In this document: positions 1 to 8,140 of the stretch, in pieces
Numbering within the stretch: the stretch's first letter is position 1
How the letters are laid out: every line of letters starts with the position of its first letter
Source: Bacteroidia bacterium
Lineage (GTDB): Bacteria; Bacteroidota; Bacteroidia; B-17B0; Aurantibacillaceae
NCBI GenBank assembly: GCA_016787785.1
Contig: JAEUTO010000014.1
Coordinates: 310,001 to 374,000 of the forward strand
Direction of reading: 5' to 3'
DNA length: 64,000 nt
The notes under the pieces: model-generated
The model's database searches: none
What the model was told of the DNA's origin: nothing
What the model saw: the letters and a program-made list of their open reading frames with translations, nothing else
Program-made: the position numbers and the translations under genes

Positions 1-44
1 CGAGGTGTTTCGAGTACCTACAAACCAAATAAACTAAAGCCCAC

Positions 45-129
45 GCCTGTTATGGCGCAAACGCATAGCATAGTTGGGTTTGTAGTGGTTGGGAATTTCT
101 CGAAACTTTCGGCAACCAAGCAAACTAAC
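45..129. repeat. Motif plus bulged hairpin, possible recombination site
   Basis: A short palindrome CGCC-TGTTAT-GGCG (44-57) opens the stretch. It is followed by an imperfect hairpin: outer arms GTTGGGTTTG (73-82) and CAAACTAAC (121-129) with one extra base, inner arms TGGTTG (86-91) and CAACCA (113-118). The motif at 45-63 recurs with two mismatches at 787-805. Arms with extrahelical bases resemble integron attC sites or other folded single-strand recombination substrates, but no canonical attC core pair is seen, so the assignment is only a suggestion. Confidence 0.3.
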
Positions 130-238
130 GCTTGCAATATTTACATAAAGATAATAAAAAGTGACAAATCTGTCACGATTTTAAACTTTAATATTTCATT
201 ACAAGGTTGTTAGTTAAAATAATAGCTATTTTTAAGGT

Positions 239-484
239 ATGGATAAATTTTATTGCTTTTTCGCAAGGCCAGAAAAATGGCTTTTAATAGACAGAATTGA
301 AGAAATTATTAAAGAATACATAGCAAATAATAAATACTATGGCGATGACTATGAAGTTAAACTTGATGAGATTGATCCTTCTGTAAAGGAGATAATAGTT
401 CGTAATCCAACTGATTATTTTCTTGACGAAATACAGGTGAGCGTCGGTGCCAAAATGTCTGAATGTAATCCTTATCAAGGCTAA
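239..484 (+). CDS. Hypothetical 81-residue protein
   Basis: Small acidic, probably soluble protein that I do not recognise; no signal peptide or membrane segment. The first 65 residues have ordinary coding composition (Lys, Ile, Glu, Asp and Tyr rich), while the last 15 look less natural. Its end overlaps a convergent ORF on the other strand (357-635), so at most one of the two is likely to be genuine through the overlap. It lies between two hairpin-bearing repeats and may be a cassette-type accessory gene. Confidence 0.4.
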   Translation: MDKFYCFFARPEKWLLIDRIEEIIKEYIANNKYYGDDYEVKLDEIDPSVKEIIVRNPTDYFLDEIQVSVGAKMSECNPYQG

Positions 485-635
485 CGTGTTTTCTTGTGCT
501 TAAAAGCATAAACTCAATTGTTTGTAAAGCATCTTCAATATTTCCGTTTCTTATATGAATTATAGCTTTATCGCAATTTTCGTAAACAGGGTTGAGTAAT
601 TCCTTTTTGATTTGGTCTAAATCTGATTTTTCCAT
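357..635 (-). CDS. Hypothetical 92-residue protein
   Basis: The first 60 residues are helical and look like real protein (sequence includes NGNIEDALQTIEFML, reminiscent of a four-helix or TPR-like fragment). The last 30 residues, which overlap the convergent gene at 239-484, look like non-coding translation. A junction or frameshift near 450-480 could have truncated this gene and extended the reading frame. No function assigned. Confidence 0.35.
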   Translation of the reverse strand: MEKSDLDQIKKELLNPVYENCDKAIIHIRNGNIEDALQTIEFMLLSTRKHVSLDKDYIQTFWHRRSPVFRQENNQLDYELLSPLQKDQSHQV

Positions 636-723
636 TTTAATACGTTTAAGGTTAATGTTCTTTCGACTTTTCGCAGAAAAGGAACATAAATGGACGATAC
701 ATCTAGTGGAAGGCGCAGGGAAG

Positions 724-810
724 AAATGAAAGACTGAAATCCTTTATTTCATGTCTTCATTTGCGGCTATTTACCCGTAAGGGCAAGCCTGTTAAGGCGC
801 AGACATAACG
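724..810. repeat. Bulged hairpin plus palindromic motif
   Basis: Hairpin 724-762: arms AAATGAAAGAC (724-734) and GTCTTCATTT (753-762), continued by TGAAAT (735-740) and ATTTCA (746-751) around a CCTTT loop, with two unpaired bases. After it comes GCCT-GTTA-AGGC (787-798), then GCAGACATAACG, closely matching the motif at 45-63. The interval 636-932 contains no convincing gene; this repeat is its only content. Confidence 0.35.
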
Positions 811-899
811 TTAATTATATGTATTTAGTGTTTTAAAGTCTATTTATTGATTTAAAATACAAATATATATAATTAACATTATGTTAAATAGATAAGTGC

Positions 900-923
900 A
901 AAAAAAGAGGAAATTAGTCCTCT
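900..923 (-). terminator. Rho-independent terminator of the small lipoprotein gene
   Basis: AGAGGA (906-911) pairs with TCCTCT (918-923) around a six-base loop. On the minus strand the stem is followed by a run of T (complement of the A tract at 900-905). It lies 9 bases past the stop codon of the lipoprotein gene at 933-1058. Confidence 0.65.
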
Positions 924-932
924 CATTTAGGA

Positions 933-1058
933 TTAAACTGATTTTTTATTGCTCTTCTCTACTTTAGAGTAAGCAGGACATTTTTCGTGACTTTTGCAAG
1001 ACGTGAAACTAATAGCAACAAACATTGCAACGATTGAAAGGGAAACTAATTTTTTCAT
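933..1058 (-). CDS. Small lipoprotein, 41 residues
   Basis: Reads MKKLVSLSIVAMFVAISFTS followed by Cys21 and a 20-residue hydrophilic tail ending in KKSV. The charged start, hydrophobic core and FTSC lipobox make a lipoprotein signal peptide for signal peptidase II. The mature part would be only about 21 residues with one further Cys. A rho-independent terminator directly downstream supports a real transcription unit. It resembles in style the two small lipoproteins at 59,613-60,174 but I see no clear homology. Function unknown. Confidence 0.6.
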   Translation of the reverse strand: MKKLVSLSIVAMFVAISFTSCKSHEKCPAYSKVEKSNKKSV

Positions 1059-1093
1059 AAGGTTTTTATAGATTATAAATTTAATTATTCTTT

Positions 1094-1124
1094 TTTACTC
1101 TGAGAAATAAAAAAGGTTACTTTG
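1094..1124 (+). promoter_or_regulatory. Candidate promoter of ung
   Basis: TTTA (1094-1097), 19-base spacer, TTACTTTG (1117-1124). This is one mismatch in each element from the Bacteroidota consensus TTTG-N19-TAnnTTTG. It lies 36 bases upstream of the ung start codon. Confidence 0.35.
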
Positions 1125-1160
1125 TAAATATTTAATAACAATTTAACGTTAGTACTAAAC

Positions 1161-1835
1161 ATGAGCATTAAATCACTGTCACCCGAATGGAATAACCTCT
1201 TACATTCTGAGTTTGATAAAGCTTATTATAAAGAACTGCAGTCTCATGTTAATCAAGCCTACAAATCGCATACCATCTATCCTCCGGCCAATCTGGTTTT
1301 TCACGCATTACAACTTTGTTCGTTCGAAGCTATTAAAGTGGTAATTATTGGTCAGGATCCCTATCATGGTCCTAACCAGGCACACGGCCTTAGTTTTTCG
1401 GTTACCAACCAGGTGCGCACACCGCCCAGCCTCAAAAATATTTACAAAGAATTGCACACAGATATTCCCGGCTTTGAGATCCCAAACTCGGGAAACCTTG
1501 ATAGTTGGGCAAAACAAGGGGTTTTATTACTTAACGCCGTTTTAACCGTGCAAGCCGGTTTGCCGGGCAGCCACAAAAATTTTGGCTGGCAACACTTTAC
1601 CGATGCCATTATTAAACTCATTAGCGAGAAAAAAGAGCATGTTGTTTTCCTGTTATGGGGCGCTTATGCCGCTGCCAAAGCAGAACTGATAAACAAGGAC
1701 AAGCATTTGATATTAACCGCCGCACACCCATCGCCATTAGCACGTGGCGCCTTTTTTGGAAGCAAACACTTTAGTAAGACCAATAAATATCTTGAAGAAA
1801 ATAATTTAACGCCTATTAATTGGAAGTTAACTTAG
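1161..1835 (+). CDS. ung: Uracil-DNA glycosylase
   Basis: Removes uracil from DNA by cleaving the N-glycosidic bond, the first step of base excision repair of deaminated cytosine. The 224-residue length is normal for family 1 UDG. The water-activating motif GQDPYHG is present with Asp66, and the C-terminal loop HPSPLARGAFFGS carries the catalytic His near residue 190. The uracil-binding Asn (LLLNAVLTV) is also present. It stands alone on the plus strand and overlaps the convergent downstream gene by 20 bases. Confidence 0.97.
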   Translation: MSIKSLSPEWNNLLHSEFDKAYYKELQSHVNQAYKSHTIYPPANLVFHALQLCSFEAIKVVIIGQDPYHGPNQAHGLSFSVTNQVRTPPSLKNIYKELHTDIPGFEIPNSGNLDSWAKQGVLLLNAVLTVQAGLPGSHKNFGWQHFTDAIIKLISEKKEHVVFLLWGAYAAAKAELINKDKHLILTAAHPSPLARGAFFGSKHFSKTNKYLEENNLTPINWKLT

Positions 1836-2553
1836 TGGCGTTGTACTTTTCGGTACGTTTGTTTTTACCGTTACTATCGTAAAAATTCCAGGTACCATCT
1901 TTTACATACGATTTACCGTCAATAGACAATACAACCGGCCCTTCGCCTTTTGTTTGCCCGTTCTCATAAAAGGTTTTTTGATTGTATTTTTTGTTCTTAA
2001 GGTCGGTTATTTCCATTACATCTTTTACCTGCCCATTATCGTACCAAGATTTTTTTAAGGTAATGTATTTCATTTCCTTCTCATTCTCCTCGGTATATTT
2101 GGGCAACCCGTTAGCATAAAACTCGTACCACTTTTGGGGCAAACCATTGTAATAGTTTATCTGGCGGCGTTGTTTACCGCTTTCGTAAAAGATATCAATG
2201 TTACAATGCAACGGATCGGGATTAACGACCGTGCGCTCGCACTGCCCATTCTCAAAAAAATTCTTAAAAACAATTGCCTGGCCATCTATATAATAACCAC
2301 GGTGCAGCAATTTGCCACTAACATAAAAATCTTCGTTCCAGCCCTGCTTGTTATAACCGGCTTTGTTATAGGTAACAGAATCGCCACCAATAGCAGCAAT
2401 TAAACGGTTATACATTTTAATACCTTCTATACTATCCACAATGTCTTTTTGCAGGTAACGTTTAATTTGCGGCACCTGGTCGGCAAAACGTTGTTGCGCA
2501 TTTACCTGAACGCAAATAAATAAAAAGAGAAATATATGATAGTACTTTTTCAA
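1816..2553 (-). CDS. Secreted MORN-like (YwqK-type) repeat protein
   Basis: Exported protein with repeats of the form FYENGQ / WYDNGQ / FYDSNG, spaced about 23-30 residues, typical of the toxin_YwqK/MORN_2 variant repeat common in Bacteroidota. No ATG lies near the signal sequence; a TTG at 2553 gives MKKYYHIFLFLFICVQVNAQ, a good signal peptide ending in NAQ, so TTG is the chosen start (245 residues). The next ATG would remove the signal peptide. Function unknown; such proteins are usually periplasmic or surface exposed. Confidence 0.7.
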   Translation of the reverse strand: MKKYYHIFLFLFICVQVNAQQRFADQVPQIKRYLQKDIVDSIEGIKMYNRLIAAIGGDSVTYNKAGYNKQGWNEDFYVSGKLLHRGYYIDGQAIVFKNFFENGQCERTVVNPDPLHCNIDIFYESGKQRRQINYYNGLPQKWYEFYANGLPKYTEENEKEMKYITLKKSWYDNGQVKDVMEITDLKNKKYNQKTFYENGQTKGEGPVVLSIDGKSYVKDGTWNFYDSNGKNKRTEKYNATKLTSN

Positions 2554-2653
2554 ATGAGGTAGAATCAAAGATAATGAAACTAAGGCAATTTTTTGAGTCT
2601 GTTAACTATATTTATTAAACAAAAGATTGTTTTTAAATCAACAACTTAAAGCA

Positions 2654-3094
2654 TTACTTTAAGCGCATTTTTGTATGCGGAATGTTGTCTTCGAGGTACT
2701 CTTCCCCTTCGGCATTAAAACCTAATTCGGTGTAGAATTTAATGAGGTACGATTGTGCAGAGATAACAATTTCCCATTTAGGAAAAGCGGTGCTCATGTA
2801 TTTTATACATTCTTTCATTAAAAGTTTGCCAATATCCCTACCCCTGAATTGTTTTCGCACCACTACCCTACCAATGGAAGGTTCTTTATACGAAATGCCG
2901 GGAGGGATGATGCGGGCATATGCAGCAAGGGTTCCGGCCTCTGATATTAAAAGATGGGCCGAGCGTTGATCGATATCATCCACATCCTGATAAGGGCAAT
3001 TTTGCTCCACAATAAACACTTCGCTTCTTAACTTATAAATTTCAAAAAGCTGGGTATTGCTTAGTTCTTTAAATTCTTTTAGGATAATTTCCAT
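2654..3094 (-). CDS. GNAT acetyltransferase, ElaA family
   Basis: 146-residue GNAT-fold protein related to E. coli ElaA; transfers an acetyl group from acetyl-CoA to an unknown amine. Visible signatures are the ElaA-like N-terminal VFIVEQNCPYQDVDDID and the acetyl-CoA loop VRKQFRGRDIGKLLM. The start at 3094 is one base after the stop of the CoA-binding gene; an in-frame upstream start would give five extra residues but overlap that gene. Last gene of a minus-strand run starting at 7086. Confidence 0.85.
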   Translation of the reverse strand: MEIILKEFKELSNTQLFEIYKLRSEVFIVEQNCPYQDVDDIDQRSAHLLISEAGTLAAYARIIPPGISYKEPSIGRVVVRKQFRGRDIGKLLMKECIKYMSTAFPKWEIVISAQSYLIKFYTELGFNAEGEEYLEDNIPHTKMRLK

Positions 3095-3095
3095 T

Positions 3096-3455
3096 TTAAA
3101 AATTGCCAATACTTAACATTACTAACGTACAGGCTTCTATACACTCAATACCATTGTTACTTGCTTTACTTACAAATTCAGCATTCTCGGTACCGGGATT
3201 AAAGATGATGCGTTTTGGCCGCAAGCCAATTAAATAATCCATCCACTCGGCTTGCCTGGGCGGGCCAATATAAAGGGTAACGGTATCAATATCTTTTAAT
3301 GCCGGCTTGCCGGTTAAGATCCTGGCTCCGGCAACTTCTCCTTCTTTTAACCCAAGTCCAATAACTTCGTGGCCGTGTTTTTTTAAACTCGTCATGGCTT
3401 TAAATGCATAACGTTCGGGATTTTCGGAAGCGCCTATAACAATTGTCTTTTTCAT
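3096..3455 (-). CDS. CoA-binding protein, YccU-like
   Basis: 119-residue Rossmann-fold protein. MKKTIVIGASENPERYAF is the glycine-containing nucleotide loop of the CoA_binding_2 family, and GPPRQAEWMDY and FNPGTEN fit YccU-like members. Biochemical role in the family is not settled. The start at 3455 is chosen because its ATG overlaps the stop of the MFS gene as TAATG, a typical coupling arrangement; the longer frame up to 3536 lies inside that gene. Confidence 0.85.
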   Translation of the reverse strand: MKKTIVIGASENPERYAFKAMTSLKKHGHEVIGLGLKEGEVAGARILTGKPALKDIDTVTLYIGPPRQAEWMDYLIGLRPKRIIFNPGTENAEFVSKASNNGIECIEACTLVMLSIGNF

Positions 3456-4720
3456 TATTCGGTATAATTTAGATCCTTGCCAAAGGTCTCTTCTAAGAAA
3501 TAAAGAGCTACAAATCCTATACCAATAATAATGCAACCGGTAATTTTTGTAGCCAGTAATTTATCTACATCGCAAACCGAAATAACAAGGTTTAATAATA
3601 TTGAAATAAGAATTGTTGAACCACGTACAAAATTAGGAGCAGTAGTTGTAGCCGTTGCGCGAATGTTGGTTCCAAACAATTCCGACGCGGTGCTTATGAA
3701 CACAGCCCAGTAACCTGTTGCAAAACCAATAAAAGCCACAATAGAATAAAAAACGGTAACCGATGTGCCGCCAACTAAAAAGTAAAGTACTGTACCAATT
3801 ACTGTAAGTGATAAAAAAACGGCCAGTGCTTTTTTTCGCGATCGCAATAACTGACTAATTAATCCCGATGCTATATCGCCAACAGTTATGCCTGCGTATG
3901 CAAACATAATAGACTTGCCGGCGGATATTGATTTTTCGGGAAGGCCCATTAACTCACTTAATTCGGGCGAGAACAGAACCAACGTACCCATTACGTACCA
4001 AACCGGTACAGTAACAAAAATGATGCATAAATATTTTACTATACTTTTTTTGCTTGAAAATAATTGCAGGATGTTTCCTTTTTTAACCGAGGTTTCTTTT
4101 TTAACTGCTGCAAACATGCCCGATTCAAACACACCAATACGCAACACCAAAAGTACCAGGCCCATGCCGCCACCCAGGTAAAATGAGTTACGCCAGTTAC
4201 TAATTACTTCGCCCATAAAACCAGCTACAACAGCACCAAACACACCCACCGTGGCAACTATCATGGTACCGTAGCCGCGCCTTTCTTTGCTCATGCTTTC
4301 GCTTACCAAAGTAATACCTGCACCCAACTCGCCTGCTAAACCAAAACCTGAAATAAAGCGGAGAACAATATAAGAATCAGTGCTTTGCACCATTCCATTT
4401 AAAATGTTTGCAATAGAATAAACTAAAATAGAACCGAACAGAACAGAGAGTCGGCCTTTCTTATCGCCCAGCATGCCCCAAAAAAGGCCACCAATAAGCA
4501 TTCCGGCCATTTGCCAGTTTAGTAACAACTTACCGTAAGAAGCGTTCAGTAATTTTAGAACAGCATCACTAATTCCTGGAAACTGTATCGGTAAAATTTC
4601 GTTAAGACTTTGCGTGCGTTCAACACCAAATAACAAAAGATCATAGATGTCTACAAAATAACCTAAAGCAGCAACAAGAATTAATTTGTTTAAAGCAGAA
4701 CCGGAACTTTTTTGATCCAT
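3455..4720 (-). CDS. MFS transporter, metabolite:H+ symporter type
   Basis: 421 residues with about 12 hydrophobic segments. The loop between TM2 and TM3 contains FWGMLGDKKGRLSVL, matching MFS motif A (GxxxDxxGRR-like), and the opening GYFVDIYDLLLFG resembles the MHS (ShiA/ProP) branch. Substrate cannot be told from sequence. It starts 4 bases after the subtilase stop and is coupled to the CoA-binding gene. Confidence 0.85.
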   Translation of the reverse strand: MDQKSSGSALNKLILVAALGYFVDIYDLLLFGVERTQSLNEILPIQFPGISDAVLKLLNASYGKLLLNWQMAGMLIGGLFWGMLGDKKGRLSVLFGSILVYSIANILNGMVQSTDSYIVLRFISGFGLAGELGAGITLVSESMSKERRGYGTMIVATVGVFGAVVAGFMGEVISNWRNSFYLGGGMGLVLLVLRIGVFESGMFAAVKKETSVKKGNILQLFSSKKSIVKYLCIIFVTVPVWYVMGTLVLFSPELSELMGLPEKSISAGKSIMFAYAGITVGDIASGLISQLLRSRKKALAVFLSLTVIGTVLYFLVGGTSVTVFYSIVAFIGFATGYWAVFISTASELFGTNIRATATTTAPNFVRGSTILISILLNLVISVCDVDKLLATKITGCIIIGIGFVALYFLEETFGKDLNYTE

Positions 4721-4724
4721 AAAC

Positions 4725-6377
4725 TTATTGCTTCACAATTTTTTTCAATTGGCTGGCAGAATTTGCGGTGCTTATTTTCATAAAATAAACACCATTACTC
4801 ATGTCAGAAAGATCGTAACTGTGTGTGCCAACAAGGTCTGTTTCCTTATAGGTCTTAACAACCGCACCAAGCACATTGTAAACTTCAATACTAACTGCAC
4901 CAGTAATAATTTGGTCTACTTTTATAGATATCAGGCTGTTAAATGGATTTGGTGAAACAATAAAGTTAGTTGCATTAAGACTATTATTTTTAAATACCGT
5001 TGTAATGGCTACAGCGCACATGTTTGGCGTGCCCCAACCTCTTGAGTTGTTTGGTGATGCAAAATTAGAAGCAGTTTTTCTTAAGGTATCCAAAACTTTA
5101 TAGGCGTTAAAATTTGGATGTGCCTGCCAGAAACAAGTCATGGCACCTGCTAATATCGGACAAGAAAAAGAAGTACCATTTGCCTGAAAACAAGCACCGC
5201 TTGAATTGGCTGCACTTACCCAGGCATTTCCGCCACGCGCAACAAGATCTGGTTTAATTCTGCCGTCAGCCGTGGGACCAATAGAACTAAAACCTGTAAC
5301 GTTACTTAAACTATCAATTGCACCAACAGTGCAAATACTATCAGCATCGGCAGGTATACCAATTTTTGGCCATGGACCACCGTTGCCATTACCAGCAGAG
5401 TTTAAAACCAGTAAACCTTTGCGCGCCGCTAAATTTGCAGCAATACTCATAGGAGCAGTTTTTCCGTTAAGATCGGCAAAGGTGTGATTTTGTGCCGGGT
5501 TATCAAATTCGGTATAACCTAAAGATGTAGTTAAAACCTGTGCGCCAACACTGTCGGCAAATTCTGCACCTCTTATCCAGTTATATTCTTCAACTAATTT
5601 TTCAGTTGGCGCATCTTCAGTTCTTAATAACCAATAATTTGCGCGTGGCGCCGAACCCATAATAACACCCGGTTTAATAGCAGCAAGACAAGATAAAACC
5701 ATTTCGCCGTGCGAATCATCGTCGTAAACATTTGTTCCACCACTTACAAAATCGCGGGTACCTAAAACGCCTCCCCTATTAAATAAACTATCAAAAACAG
5801 GATTGATGTTAGCATTTAAAAAGCCTGCATCAAGTACGGCAATAACCATGTTTTGCCCTCTAAAACCTTGCGAGTGAATACAATCTGCATTTAATTGTTT
5901 TGTTTGCCAATACGAACCGCCATAATTAAAAGTAGCCGATGAACTGGCACGCAGATTTTCCTGTCCAACAAATGCAGGTTGCTCGATCACAGGCATATCT
6001 AATTTATACTTATTAACTAAAGAGGTGCTTGATACATACGTGAACGAACTAATAGTTGCCAATGCAGTAGCGCTGCCCGATGAGATAGACACAACAACAC
6101 CATTTAACCATTTTGATGCGTAAAGCACCGTAACGTTAGGAACCGCTTCAATTTGATTGATATATGCCGGTGTTACCGGAAGATCGGTAAAATGATAAGG
6201 CACAGCATACGTTGTACGCCTTTGTATGGCCGCCGGGGTTAAGAACGCGCTTGGATTTGAAAGCGTGTAAGGTGTACCGTTTTTGTTACTGAATTTTACC
6301 CAGTGTTTTGTTTGTGAATTCATGGAACTTAAAATTCCAAAAAGTGCAAGCACTAAAAAAAGTTTATTTTTATTCAT
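4725..6377 (-). CDS. Secreted subtilisin-like serine protease with T9SS sorting domain
   Basis: S8 family endopeptidase of 550 residues. Counting from the chosen start, the catalytic triad is Asp183 (AVLDAGF), His223 (DDDSHGEM) and Ser403 (NGTSFSCP), with an oxyanion Asn in LNSAGNGNG. An N-terminal signal peptide ends near MNSQ. The last 80 residues form a Por type A sorting domain (VSPNPFN, SNGVYFMKI, ending KKIVKQ), so the protein should leave the cell through the type IX system. ATG at 6377 gives a clean MNKNKLF signal; another ATG lies two codons upstream. It overlaps the stop of the upstream lipoprotein by 8 bases. Confidence 0.93.
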   Translation of the reverse strand: MNKNKLFLVLALFGILSSMNSQTKHWVKFSNKNGTPYTLSNPSAFLTPAAIQRRTTYAVPYHFTDLPVTPAYINQIEAVPNVTVLYASKWLNGVVVSISSGSATALATISSFTYVSSTSLVNKYKLDMPVIEQPAFVGQENLRASSSATFNYGGSYWQTKQLNADCIHSQGFRGQNMVIAVLDAGFLNANINPVFDSLFNRGGVLGTRDFVSGGTNVYDDDSHGEMVLSCLAAIKPGVIMGSAPRANYWLLRTEDAPTEKLVEEYNWIRGAEFADSVGAQVLTTSLGYTEFDNPAQNHTFADLNGKTAPMSIAANLAARKGLLVLNSAGNGNGGPWPKIGIPADADSICTVGAIDSLSNVTGFSSIGPTADGRIKPDLVARGGNAWVSAANSSGACFQANGTSFSCPILAGAMTCFWQAHPNFNAYKVLDTLRKTASNFASPNNSRGWGTPNMCAVAITTVFKNNSLNATNFIVSPNPFNSLISIKVDQIITGAVSIEVYNVLGAVVKTYKETDLVGTHSYDLSDMSNGVYFMKISTANSASQLKKIVKQ

Positions 6378-7086
6378 AGCCATAAGTTACTAATGTTTGT
6401 TTATAAATTACTCCATCTTCTATTCTGCCCTCTACAGGCACATTTGCAATTACATTATTTGAAAGTATATCGGTTATCTCGCGATAAACCAGACCAACAC
6501 CTTTTGCATATTTTTCAGCATAATTTTGGTAAGAGATAAGTGTGCGGTAATTTTTTTGTTTTACAGATAGTACATTCTCCAGTTGTTTACTGCCAATGGT
6601 CTCGTTCTTATCAATGTATTCATAAGAATATAACCACTCCCCTAGTGTATTTTTTGCATTACCATCCCAATTAGCGCTTTGCTGAATTGGAAAGATCAGT
6701 TTTGTAAAACGCACATTTCCTTCAACAACCTGTATGCTTTTGCTTGTAGCATTCACCAGCCACACTTCTTTTATGGTCCATGCAATGCTATCGTATGGTT
6801 TTGTTGGGTTGTATTTTTTAATGTAGCGCTCCATGCGCAAAGCATCCTGACCTTCGTTATCTGTAAAACTGTCTGCTATCTTTTCTTTTATCTGGTATTT
6901 TGAAAGAATGGTATCCTGTGTAAGACTGTTATAAATTGTACTATCTACATTGTAGATCACATATTTGCCAATGGTGGTGGGGTAATAATCGAGTCCTAAT
7001 AAGCCGGTGCTATCCGGTATTTTTTTCTTTGCGCAGGAAAAAAACAGGATACATGAACAAGCGGCTATAAATAATGAGTTTTTCAA
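6370..7086 (-). CDS. Hypothetical lipoprotein
   Basis: 238 residues. MKNSLFIAACSCILFFSC is a lipoprotein signal with the modified Cys at residue 18. The mature part is rich in beta-forming residues, with IGKYVIYNVDSTIYNS near the N-terminus; no named family recognised. The start codon is TTG at 7086, since no ATG or GTG gives a signal peptide. First gene of the run that includes the subtilase and MFS transporter; the tight overlap suggests co-expression. Confidence 0.7.
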   Translation of the reverse strand: MKNSLFIAACSCILFFSCAKKKIPDSTGLLGLDYYPTTIGKYVIYNVDSTIYNSLTQDTILSKYQIKEKIADSFTDNEGQDALRMERYIKKYNPTKPYDSIAWTIKEVWLVNATSKSIQVVEGNVRFTKLIFPIQQSANWDGNAKNTLGEWLYSYEYIDKNETIGSKQLENVLSVKQKNYRTLISYQNYAEKYAKGVGLVYREITDILSNNVIANVPVEGRIEDGVIYKQTLVTYGYE

Positions 7087-7142
7087 CTAGTTAAAGATAA
7101 GAAAAAAGACAGATAATTTTACAAGGGATTTACAAGCGGTAT

Positions 7143-8003
7143 TTAAAAACCGTAATCCTTATAACCTTTGGTAAATTCGCCCTCTTCAAAAGTAGGATTT
7201 ACCTGTAAAAAATGGTAGTTATATTCTTCAAAAAGACCTTTATCGTCCAGGATCTTCATGCTTATTGGTAAAAAATATTGTTTATCAATATACATTACTA
7301 CCGATTTGCAATACCAGGTTGGTATCTTTATAACCTGCCCTTTTTTTAGCAGGTCAAAATAATCTTTAAATTTTGGGTTCTTTTCAAGGATCATGTATTC
7401 GGCCACGAAGAACTTGCGGGCAATAGTGGTTATGCTTTCGTGATCACCAACAGTATAATCCACATAACCAAAATCTTTATTGTCGATAATAATTTTATAA
7501 GCATTGCGACCGTTAACTTTTTCCTCGCCCATTAACTTAAAATACTCGTCAAACTTATCGCCAATTTTAAATTTGCTGTACTCAATAACAGCGCCAAAAT
7601 AATCGTAGCCCATTTCGTTAAGGGTGTGGTGTTGGTCCTGGCGCATAAGATCGCCCATTGGATCGAGGTTGAGGTTAAAATATGGAAAGGCATTTGGCTT
7701 AACCAAAGCTTTGCCGTTGTTCTTGCCCTGTAGCCAAAGCACCTCTATCCCTTTTATATACAGGTAAATAAGTCTTGGGTTACGGCTAAACTTGACGTTG
7801 CTCTCATAAAAATTGTAACCTTTTTTGCCCCTTTCGGTTATTTTTAAATGGTATTTTAAGCCTTTAACCTCTTTAATGGATTTTAAACTTTTGGTAACTA
7901 TTTCATTACAAGTTAATTCCTTTTCAGTTTTTTGGGCAAATGAAAATATCTGCAAAAATAAAATTGCAATTAGTATATAGGCTTTATTTAGTGTACTTCG
8001 CAT
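7143..8003 (-). CDS. DUF1571-like exported protein with LysM-like insertion
   Basis: 286 residues from the ATG at 8003, which gives a compact signal peptide ending near FSFAQ. The body looks like a LolA-like/DUF1571 fold (outer-surface lipid or peptide binding): ITERGKKGYNFYESNVKFS, RLIYLYIKG, then a final strand set FLPISMKILDDKGLFEEYNY. Residues about 183-229 read YTVGDHESITTIARKFFVAE ... KKGQVIKIP, which fits a LysM fold and would be inserted between two DUF1571 strands. LysM usually binds peptidoglycan glycan chains. Family assignment is by pattern only. Confidence 0.6.
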   Translation of the reverse strand: MRSTLNKAYILIAILFLQIFSFAQKTEKELTCNEIVTKSLKSIKEVKGLKYHLKITERGKKGYNFYESNVKFSRNPRLIYLYIKGIEVLWLQGKNNGKALVKPNAFPYFNLNLDPMGDLMRQDQHHTLNEMGYDYFGAVIEYSKFKIGDKFDEYFKLMGEEKVNGRNAYKIIIDNKDFGYVDYTVGDHESITTIARKFFVAEYMILEKNPKFKDYFDLLKKGQVIKIPTWYCKSVVMYIDKQYFLPISMKILDDKGLFEEYNYHFLQVNPTFEEGEFTKGYKDYGF

Positions 8004-8097
8004 CAAACCGCAAAAATAGCACAATCCACCAAAAGATAACAGTAAAATAACTTTATTTAAAAATATTTAATAAAAAAGAAAATTTCTTAAAAATTGA

Positions 8098-8129
8098 TTG
8101 GCTATATTTATGCAAGAAGACTACATTTA
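8098..8129 (+). promoter_or_regulatory. Weak candidate promoter of the HU/SPOR gene
   Basis: TTG (8098-8100), 21-base gap, TACATTTA (8122-8129), one mismatch from TAnnTTTG. It ends 11 bases before the start codon, so the leader would be very short. Confidence 0.25.
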
Positions 8130-8140
8130 CGATCCCGAAA

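Noticed and set aside
636-932. Short peptide starting at 689 (about 15 residues)
   Set aside because: Too short, inside repeat-like DNA, no supporting signal.
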